64,000 nucleotides of DNA from Bubalus kerabau (lineage: Eukaryota; Chordata; Mammalia; Artiodactyla; Bovidae), in NCBI RefSeq assembly GCF_029407905.1, contig NC_073643.1:32994501-33058500 (forward strand), given 5' to 3'. The notes under the pieces are model-generated. The model made no database searches. It was given only the letters and a program-made list of their open reading frames with translations, and was not told the DNA's origin. Below are positions 55,353 through 64,000 of this stretch, in pieces. A program made the position numbers and the translations under genes. The stretch's first letter is position 1; each line of letters opens with the position of its first letter.

Positions 55353-58194
55353 TACTGACTGTTGTCTTGCTTCAGATTCATCTGTTAGGTAGATATTACA
55401 TGATATTTTCTGAAGGATCTTTTTTTTAAATCAATGTTGGTTAATCTACATGAATACCATATTTATGAATTCAGGCATAAGATGCTATATTTCACACTCT
55501 TTCTAAAGTGTTTTAAATCATGTACATACCATATAAAAAAATAATTTGATAGTTGGTGATGGAACAAAAATTCGATAGCATGATTTTACATCCTAGGAGG
55601 TCAACACTCTTTCTATTAGTAACATGTTTCTAAATGGGACACCTTGAAGCTATTTCAACAAAACCGCCACCACACATTGATATCTTGAACTGAGCACAGC
55701 AGTGCTGCAGCAAAAACCACATACACAGAGAAACAGGGAGAACTGATGCAGAGGCAAATGGCATGTTTAAAAGCCATAACAACGTCTAAAGTACTTTTCC
55801 TTTATATTAAGTGTATTTTCATTCCTCTGTTTCATCTTCATGGATTCAAAACACCAAACTTCTTTTGATCCAGAAGAGGAACAGAGTTTTCTTACAAACG
55901 TATGAAGAAGCTAGGATTAGGCATGCTTCTGGCATCTTCCCTTTTTCAGAAAACAGGATTTTGAAGCAAGAAGAGCATAAACAGAACACACTGACTCTTG
56001 ACACACCATTGCATTCTTCAACTAGAATAATAAAAATTTGCAAATGAACAAAAGAGTGGGAGGCAGATATCTGATTTACAATGTTTTTGAGCTAAAGAAC
56101 ACTATATAAAAAAAAATCCGTGTGAATAATAAAGCATTGTTAACCAAGTCGTGACATTTCTATTCTAGTGATGACTTGAACAGCAGAACTGCATGCAGGC
56201 GCCCTGTGCCATTTTCCAAGTGGGAGGAAGACATATAATTATAATTCTTACAGTAATGAGAATTCAAGAAAATCTGGGGAAAAGTTTATTCAAAAACATA
56301 TTGACATATCAGTGTTATAAATTACTTTCTCTTATTAACCTGCCCCCCTCAAAATTCTTTTGTTGGCTAGCTCATCATGGCACAAAAAGGTATTTCAGGA
56401 AAAGACCTACCTTGAAAATCTTTTTATTGCACTGAAAACTATCTACCATATATTTATTCTGTAGCTTGCTCAACACGTGAGATATATGAGAGAAAGATGT
56501 TTTCAAAACAGTTTTAACCTCCATTGTCTTGAGCGCACGTATCAACTCTGTCACATCACTTATCGAAAATCCTCACGGAAACCTTGCATTTAGTCAAAAC
56601 TAATGAATCTGTTTTAACACCCTTTGCGAAAGTCAAAGAGGATATAATATTATGTTTTCACTTAACATACATTTTTCTTCCATTTCCTTTCTTTGTTGGG
56701 TGGTTAAGAGCGGGGAAATACTGCAAAAATTACAGTGATGTTATCAACTGCAGTGTTTTAACAGAGAACAGAATTGGAAATGGCATTTTGCTGAGTGAAC
56801 TTCTAAATGAATGGGGGAGGGGGGGAAACCCACAGATGGATGGATTTTCTCTTGGTGTTTATCTCCACTGAAGTCTCAGAGGGTAGACTCCCAAGTGTTG
56901 AAGGAAGCTCTCTAACTGACCCCATTACTGCCTTGGGCACTGGTGAAGGTGAAGAGGCAGTTGTAAAGTCAGCCTCTGAGTGAGCGCTGCGGAAATTATA
57001 GGGCTGTGTTAAATGCATCCTCTGCAGGGTGCTTCCCTATCTTCAGAGGACACACTCATTAAATGCTGCCAATGAGAAAACTAAGCATTTTTCTCTATAA
57101 AAAGTGCCCCTTTTTGTGGAACATCTGGAGCCTATCCAAAGGCCTTCCAGTCTAGGTGGAAGAACATAATAAAGCAAAACACCTCCATCATTGAGGCATC
57201 AGCCTGAAGGAGTGAGTCGTTGCTGCATATCCACCAGGGTCACTCACCCACCATCATCACATGCTCCCGAGACCGAGCAAGAAGGCAGGGTGCCGGATCC
57301 AAGTAGAATGTGACAGAAGGGACACTGAATCAGCATGCAAAAATGCTCACTTACAGACTTAGAAGAAAACATATATATGCTATTTCTTGCAGTTTACTAA
57401 TCCCATCTCATCCACACTCAATTATTTTTTCCCTCTGCCTGTTAGTTATATAGATACACATGAAGATTTGGTTTCTACATAAATCTGGTGCTTTCTACAA
57501 TGCCTCCTATGATAAAGAATAAAGATACATGGGAGAAATATATAAAGACGAGATATTGCACTCTTGTATTGGTGTATATTCAATATAGAGAGTGTATCAG
57601 CTTAGTCAAACAAGAAAGAAAACCACAAGGATGAGGGAAGAATGTACACAAGTCAGACGGGGTCCAAGACTGGGTCTCAAAAAGTGATAAAAGTAAATTA
57701 TCACGGAGGGAGAAAAAAATTTCAAAGGAACCCAAAGAGGCCTCATGTTCATTTGCTCATTTTTATGTGAATTAAGTTGACTACATGTTACTATGTTGAC
57801 CTGGTTCTGTCCGAAGATGCTCTTAAAACTGGGTAGTATGTTGGGAAAAGAAACATTTCAGAGTTAAGTTCTGGTGATGAATCTAGGACAGGGCTCCAGG
57901 CTTTAAGCCTCTTTATGACAGTATGAGAATTTAATAGATTTCTCATTTCCTAGGAGAGGAGAATTCTCATCTTTAGTAATTGAGTCACTGCAATTAGTTT
58001 CCTTGAAATCTAGAAAAGTAACTTTTTCTCGGAAAGGAAAAGAGAATCATTTCTAATTCTAACTCAAACATCTTCTTAAACATATGTGTGCCCAAAGTAT
58101 TGGATGAAAGTCTTTATTATCAGTGCTCTGCACTTATCTCAGCTGATTTTAAGGAATCTGTGCAGAGATAGATGGTAACAAGAAAGAAAACTTC
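55353..58194. other. Repeat-poor unique region; possible conserved non-coding DNA
   Basis: About 2.8 kb with no recognised transposon. The segment 56570-57200 has mixed composition and several CpGs ('gagtgagcgctgcgg'). A G-run lies at 56814-56825. No coding frame with splice sites was identified. Confidence 0.25.
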
Positions 58195-58275
58195 AGTTAG
58201 AACAAACTGGGTTTGAATCTTTGACAAGCTGCTTCACATCTCTGAATTTCAGTTGCCTTGTGACTCATAATAGGT
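58195..58275 (+). mobile_element. MIR fragment
   Basis: 'aacaaactgggtttgaatctttgacaagctgcttcacatctctgaatttcag' resembles sense MIR. Confidence 0.5.
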
Positions 58276-59867
58276 ACACACAAAGTTTGAGAACCACTCT
58301 CCTAGATATTATAAAATGAGGTATACACAGGCTCATGCCAACAAGATGTATAAATGAGGCAAAATTACCTTCTGGACTCAAGAAGCTGATCACCTGTAAA
58401 GATACTCCTCTCAGAGCAACCTTAACAAGAGCAAATATACTTCCTTTAAAACATCAGGACTATCTTCTGATGACTTATGGAGCTCTCTCAGAGAAAGAAA
58501 AAAAAAATCCTCTTTCCAGTCTGCCACAGTTATTGAACTGGAATCACTGGGTATATTTATACCTGTTTCAAACAAAGTATGGTTGGCTCATTTCCAGTTT
58601 AAATATTCCATTAGCTAAGTGGTAAAGAAACTCATGTAACCCAGGAGGCCCTATGGTTCCACCTTAAGTATTATTCCTTTAGAATTTCTGTTACTGCTTT
58701 CAACCCTTTGAGCTCTTGCAAATGTATCTGGCATTCAATTAAAGTGAGATTAATCCAAAGCAGATGCAGCAGTAGTAAAGAATTGCTTTGTTGAAAGCCT
58801 ACCCATTTAACATACTAAATTGTAAGCACATAGACACAAACAAATCCATAAATATTAATTATTTAAAATTATTTAAAATGCATAGTTTTATATAACTCAT
58901 TTGACAAAAATACAAATGCCAATGTACTCTTAACAAAGAGCTAAAATGACTAGTTTTATCTTTATGGCACTATAAAAGTATTTCAGAAGCTGAGAACCTA
59001 GAATCTCAAAGAGTCTTCATCTTCAATGACTAAGAACAAATTTTACCCAAACTTTCAACTCTTCATGGCTGTAACTGTTCTTCTATTTAAGTTCTTGGAT
59101 TTCCAAAGTAGTGGTTCTTTGTTTTATAAACATTGGGGAGAATGTTTGGACCATATAAGCACCTACAGGAATTTAAAGCATAAAGAGTGGATGTGATTGT
59201 GGTTAATATTATTGTTATTTTCTAAGTGAGATAGAGAACTCATCTGAGAGACACAAAAGATTTCAGCCAGGCTCAGGGGTTCTTTTTCTATGACAATCTA
59301 ATTGATAGAGGCTCTTATAGAGAATTAGGAGATTAATCTACCCAGCCGATGGAATGAGGACTAACACTCATCATCTAATATTGCAATGCCTATAAATATG
59401 AAAGACCTCCTTAACAATGATAGCCAGATAGAATCATATGCATCAGAGTCCCAGGGAGTGGGACAAGAGCCAAAGTGCCTTATCTTTCATCATACATTGT
59501 CTTTTCTGTCCCTTCATTTGAACCTTGGCCTCAGTAGGGATTTCTGACCAGCCATTAGTCATTAAGGGGAATTTCATTGGTACAAAATTCAGGTTACAGA
59601 TGGCAGAGAAGGGATACCTGTGGGCAATCTGTCTGTTGACATGTTTGCCTCCTATAAATAGACCATAAAGACCCCAACGGCACAACCATGACACATTCAT
59701 CTTTTTGCTCCTGTATCTTTGTTAAAGGAAAGGACAGCAGGTTTTATGCCTCAGTTCAAAATCTTACTCCAATCTTTTCTAGCTTAAAAACATACCAATG
59801 AATAAAGCACAGTGCCCTTCCTTCCCCTCTAAACTGCATTTTCCTTGCTAGTTAAACTGTACTTTTA
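58276..59867. other. Unique sequence, no gene seen
   Basis: A 96-codon frame at 58335-58625 shows no family resemblance. Nothing else recognised. Confidence 0.35.
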
Positions 59868-59985
59868 ATAACCTCCTCATTGGGTTACTACAGGAATTAA
59901 AGGAAAATTCATTTAAAGCCCTTAGCCAAAGCTTCTCACAATGTGGAGCAAATATTAGTTATCATTATAATCTTTATAATACTTT
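59868..59985 (+). mobile_element. MIR 3' half
   Basis: 'cctcctcattgggttactacaggaattaaaggaaaattc...cacaatgtggagcaaatattagttatcattat' fits the sense MIR end. Confidence 0.55.
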
Positions 59986-60174
59986 CATTATTATAGCAGA
60001 TTGCTAAGTGAATGAATGGATGGTCGAATTGGTGAGTGGAAGATGAAACTAACACCTATGGTTTATCCAACATCTGAAATTCTGTAATTGGATAAAGTTT
60101 CCAAAGAATTTCATATCTGAAAACGTACCTGAAAATATTTCACCATCCCTGGGTATTATTGTATCTGTTCTAGA

Positions 60175-60255
60175 TGCAATATAATATAGAGGAAAGAGCA
60201 CACAGCCAGAAGCCAGGAGAACCAGAATTTAAACATTGCATTGCTTATCATCAGT
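60175..60255 (+). mobile_element. MIR 5' fragment
   Basis: 'atataatatagaggaaagagcacacagccagaagccaggag' resembles the MIR start. Weak. Confidence 0.35.
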
Positions 60256-60464
60256 TAGCAAACACCTCTCAACATTCTTTCAACCTTTACGCCAAGTGCT
60301 ATGTGAGCTCAGGAATACCAAGGGATGGACAGCCTTCCTCACAGTGGGAAAGATGCACTGATAACGGAAGGACAGACAGAAAGGACCTATTTCACAAGTC
60401 AAGAAAGGCTTCAGAGAAGTTGAAATGTCCATAAGGATGGGAAATGGAATTTGTTAATCTCCAT

Positions 60465-60525
60465 AGTCCCTGTACCTGGCAGGTACAGGAGCAGATAACA
60501 GGTAGTTGTTAAATAAATAAAGTAC
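60465..60525 (+). mobile_element. L2 3' terminus
   Basis: 'agtccctgtacctggcaggtac' and 'ggtagttgttaaataaataaag' resemble the sense L2 end. Weak. Confidence 0.35.
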
Positions 60526-60757
60526 CATTTCCTCTGGGTTTGAGGGATGAGGAGAAGTTGAGTAAGGTAGGGAAAGAAAACGGTAACTCGAAGCAGAGAG
60601 AACGGTACTTGTAAAGGGCATTCACAAAGTTGGGGGACGCGAATGTCTGTGGGTGTGGAAGGTGCTGTTGGGAGGAAAGGAACTGCAGATCAAAGAGACA
60701 GTGGCTCTGAAAACCCTGTGAATTGAAAGTGCTGTCTAGGACAGCTGTATTACTTAC

Positions 60758-60912
60758 ACTGCTGATCGCTGCCCTGATTTTCTGAGTTCTTCAGCATCCC
60801 ATATGGTTCTGAGATGGGTTCCTCATCCAAACATTCACTGGCTCCAGGGTCTTCTTCAAAATGCCTGAAATCTCTCTTCCTCCTTTCTTTATGAAAATAT
60901 TTTAGAGAATCA
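60758..60912 (-). CDS. Putative internal exon of an unidentified gene
   Basis: 155 bp on the minus strand. Acceptor: TATCTTTATCTTTCAG just upstream (plus 60913-60928). Donor: AGT|GTAAGT, an exact consensus (plus 60752-60757 holds the intron start). One frame is open through the exon and both flanks: one leading base, 51 codons, one trailing base, so it enters in phase 2 and leaves in phase 1. The peptide is charged and hydrophilic: a basic cluster (YFHKERRKRDF), then acidic stretches (FEEDP, CLDEEP), ending NSENQGSDQQ. It looks like a linker or cytoplasmic segment, with no hydrophobic segment or catalytic motif. It contains no recognised repeat. I do not recognise the protein. Neighbouring exons are not obvious within the window, so introns would be many kilobases. 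Chance cannot be excluded, but the combination is the best host-coding signal here. Confidence 0.5.
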
Positions 60913-63577
60913 CTGAAAGATAAAGATATAACAATACTTGCCTTCATCATTCTTTCATTAAACAAAGGAAACAGTTATAACACTTTTCAAGGAATAAAAT
61001 TATCAATGCATGCATACTGACCACTCCAGACACTAATGTTTCCATTGACTACTTTGGATTCTAATCCACATCATCACATTAGGACATTATAACATTCATT
61101 TTAAAGAACCCCATTTTTAATTGGTCATTTTGAAAGGGAGTATTTTTTTCAATGAAGAAATGTATTTTTCTCAGCTTTTACAAAAGTATTTTGCATTAAA
61201 ATGCTCATTTAAGAAAACTTGAAAGATTCAGAAAATTTGGAAAACTCATGCTCGTTACAAGCATTTGGAAAATTCAGACACTTTTGTGAGTGGAGGTTTT
61301 ATCTGAGAATCTTTCTTATGTACAATTTCCAGGTAACTGCCATAATGAAGAATAAAAATTAATAATGCAAAAGTTGCTTTATAATTATACCCAGATACCA
61401 TCCTATAAGGAGACCAAACACTTCTAAACACTTCCTGGTTTCTGGCTCTGTCACCTTCAATCAGAGTTAGTTTTGAATGACGATATTTGCTTCAATGCTT
61501 TCACTGGAATTTAAAACTTGTAACCATTGATCATTTCTCAAGACAACTATCATTCTTTCCTTGCCAGAGCACCTCAAAACTTGGGTTCCTAACTTTGTTC
61601 TTGCTTTCTTAGGAAGTGAAAATATACCTTTTTTTTTTTCAAAAAAAAAGTTTTGTTAGTTTTCTTTAGAGTAGTGTATCTTCTTCTGATGAAGTATTAT
61701 AAGAACACCCTAGTATACTTTTTCACACAGAAAAGACAAACTGATTGAGGATAAAATGGTCAAGACCTAATCTCCCCTCAAATTAAAAAAGAAAAAAAGT
61801 TGTACCACTGTTTTATGACACTTGACTTTGGACAAAGATGATTTGGGGACAACTTAAGAACAATTCTTTCTTATATGATCTAATTTTGCTTGCCTGGGTG
61901 CTTGAAAGAATATTTTTATTTTAAGTTAAAATACTTTGCAGGATTGTTGGTCTCTTTTTAGTAAATTTTAGACAGGTTTGCACTTGTAAATTGTTTCTGC
62001 TCAAGACATACATATCAAGATTATCTTTAAGCAAAGTCTGTATTTAAACTGTTTTGGTTTCTTTAGGAAACTATAGCTCTTAGGTGAGACTTATGTGCTC
62101 TGACCTCTATATGTAGTACCATTTTTTATCAACTTTAATCCTCTGTCCTTTACTTTTAAACTGTGGGAGAGTTGTTCATATTTACTCTCTACATGACTAC
62201 TGAGACTTGCTGTAGGGTCAGTTCTGTGTTTTACTGCTCCTAAGGCAGATTTTAACTCTGCCATAATTTTGACATCTTCAGAATCTCTTAATTCACTGTG
62301 TCCCTATGGATCTATCCTGCAGGTTTTCCACCTCCGTTTCCTCCTTAAGATTTTCTTGTCTTTTCTTCACAGAGTTCTTCAGGTAATCTAATGAAAACCT
62401 CAAACAATGCTTGAAAATCTTCTGTTTATTGCAACAAATCATATCTGGATTGGTTAGAGTGGCAAAGAACTACAGCTCTCCAATCAGATCAAAAAGCACA
62501 CCTCTTCAAAGGAGAGGGAAGACCAATTTTCCAGTTAATATAAAATATTCATTTCCGGACCATGACTGAGGGTGCTGATGGGGAGGAACAGACATGCTTC
62601 ATTTCCCTCTCAGCAGACCTAGCCAAAGTGCCAGACTGATCGGATTCTTCAGTTCAGTTCTAATGAGTTGATATGTTGCATCAATTTTTCCCAGAAAAAT
62701 CAAACCCATAGTTTATGGACATAAGCATTTTTCCTTTTCTATCTTGTCTGAGGTGTTTGAGAAGAAAGCTAAGAGAAGTTGTACCAGGGATTGCTATAAA
62801 GACAATATTTTAAACTTGAAGCTATGACCACAGTGTCTATTTGGCCTATGGAGAAAATTTTTAAAACCTATTACGATTAATACATGGATTAAGTGGAGAC
62901 TTTTTAAAATAAGACTTCTTTCCTTGAAATGGTCCAAACACTCCATAGAACTGTCCTATTATTTTTTTAAGACCTGGAAATGTAAACTGACTTTGTGCTA
63001 GTTTGTTCCAACTATTCTAAAATATATTCCGAATAGGCTACCTTCACATGCTAGTACTGAATACGTTATGCTTGGACAAGGAGCAAACTATAGGTCTTGC
63101 GCCAAGCACCGTCAATGCACTTGAGTATGGGTTACCAAAAACGCTGGAGAATTTTTTTTTTTTTCTATTTATTGTTATAGCTCAAATCCTTGTGTCTCTG
63201 GTAGGCTTTAAGTGACATAAATATGCATTTCCATCTGCACGTCCTTGTCAGGAATAGTTCTGCTGGGAGGTGTTATGCCACCCAAGTGCTTCCAGAATAG
63301 AGTCTGTTAATCCTGTTACCACTATAGAAACTCAGAGGAAAAGTCTACTCAGGCCACTGCTGCAGCTGCTGTGGCTGCCCGAGCTCCAGCAGCCACACCC
63401 GCAGTACACACAGGAAGCCAAACCAGAGGGCTTTTCCTTCAGCTGCAGGGGCATGGAGAGGGCTGACCTCACTCTGTTACTTAGACCAGCAGTCTCTAAG
63501 TTTTTCTTGTAAACCACTATTATTAAAAAAAAAAAAAAAAGGTGGGGGGAATGAGCAAGCCCATCTTGGGCATACAT

Positions 63578-63609
<32 letters not shown>

Positions 63610-63746
63610 GGGGGCACGTACAATAGAAATATAAGCTGCCATATTAATTACTATATACACTAAAAATATACCAAAATATCTATTATGTGAGCATTTCCTT
63701 TAAAAAATAAATATAAATAGCTGTTTTAACCTGCATTGGATAGACT
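60913..63746. other. Repeat-poor sequence, putative intron
   Basis: AT-rich with short homopolymers (for example T- and A-runs at 61630-61650). A locally GC-rich patch lies at 63350-63420, with an A-run at 63525-63540 and (CA)n at 63583-63609. No transposon recognised. If the exon at 60758-60912 is real, this is its upstream intron. Confidence 0.35.
63583..63609. repeat. (CA)n microsatellite
   Basis: About 13 CA units, 42 bp after a 16-bp A-run. Confidence 0.92.
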
Positions 63747-63757
63747 TGTACTCTATT

Positions 63758-63970
63758 GCTAAGTTGCTTCAGTCCTGTCCGACTCTGTGCAACCCTATGG
63801 ACTGCAGCCCACCAGCCTCCTCTGTCCCTGGGAATCTCCAGGCAAGAATACTGGAGTGGACGGCCATGCTCTCCTCCAGGGATCTTCCTGACCCAGGGTT
63901 CGAACCTGTGTCTCTTACATCTCCTGCATTGGCAGGTGGATTTTTACCACTAGTGCCACCTGGGAAGCCC
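63758..63970 (-). mobile_element. Bov-tA SINE with target-site duplication
   Basis: Full-length antisense Bov-tA: 'gctaagttgcttcagtcctgtccgactc' at the left, antisense box-B region 'cagggttcgaacctg', and head 'gccacctgggaagccc' at the right. A perfect 11-bp repeat tgtactctatt flanks it at 63747-63757 and 63971-63981. Confidence 0.96.
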
Positions 63971-64000
63971 TGTACTCTATTAGGTGTGTGTATATATATG

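Noticed and set aside
63270..63512. GC-rich 80-codon frame with CTG/CAG-rich stretch
   Set aside because: Low-complexity Leu/Gln composition and no splice signals; not supported as coding.
1..64000. CRISPR arrays, operons, prophage, or prokaryotic systems
   Set aside because: No regularly spaced direct repeats of that type. Repeat content, composition and lack of dense genes are those of a mammalian nuclear genome.
1..64000. tRNA, rRNA or snRNA genes
   Set aside because: tRNA-like box B sequences occur only inside Bov-tA and CHR SINEs; no free-standing RNA gene was recognised.

Overview
This is a stretch of a ruminant (bovid) nuclear genome. The evidence is the repeat population: about a dozen BovB (RTE-type) LINE copies, many tRNA-Glu-derived Bov-tA SINEs, dimeric BOV-A2 SINEs ending in (AGC)n, and CHR-type SINEs. 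BovB-derived SINEs of these kinds are characteristic of Bovidae and their relatives. I cannot tell cattle, buffalo, sheep and goat apart from this window. Base composition is AT-rich, CpG is depleted, and no conventional long host coding sequence is present. The window therefore looks intergenic or, more likely, largely intronic.

Layout. 0-5.4 kb: AT-rich unique DNA with a Bov-tA, a BovB 3' scrap, an L1 3' end split by a SINE, a BOV-A2, a CHR SINE and a decayed MIR. 5.4-8.3 kb: the longest BovB (5615-7792, with an 8-bp target-site duplication), carrying a 567-codon open frame with the reverse transcriptase, then two SINEs. 8.7-13.4 kb: ancient L2, MIR and MER20-like DNA, an MLT1-type LTR split by a BovB scrap, an old L1 3' end and an antisense BovB. 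14.4-15.6 kb: a TA/CA microsatellite, two tandem Bov-tA heads and an antisense BovB. 17.5-18.9 kb: an old L1 end broken by a BOV-A2, a Bov-tA and a (CA)n tract. 19.9-22.7 kb: a three-level nest (old antisense L1, sense BovB, antisense BovB) that makes a near-contiguous inverted repeat. 23.7-30.4 kb: L1, a MER2-like DNA transposon split by a SINE, BOV-A2 and BovB. 30.4-50.7 kb: mostly unique sequence with scattered SINEs, MER5A, MIR, L2 and one BovB. 50.7-55.3 kb: younger BovB and BOV-A2 copies plus L2/MIR. 55.3-64 kb: largely repeat-poor.

Gene content. The best host-gene candidate is a 155-bp putative internal exon on the minus strand (60758-60912), with a good acceptor, an exact AGT|GTAAGT donor and an uninterrupted charged reading frame. 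Weaker possible exons lie at 32520-32570 (-), 43740-43778 (-) and 44443-44481 (+). I do not recognise the gene. If the first exon is real, much of the window would be intron of a minus-strand gene.

No new biological system is evident. The most interesting structures are the nested inverted BovB pair, the candidate exon, SINE insertions with intact target-site duplications (possible polymorphic markers), SINE-derived microsatellites, and two short CpG-containing blocks (5455-5614 and 41695-41817) that I could not assign. All repeat family names come from recognising consensus features by eye; no database was searched.
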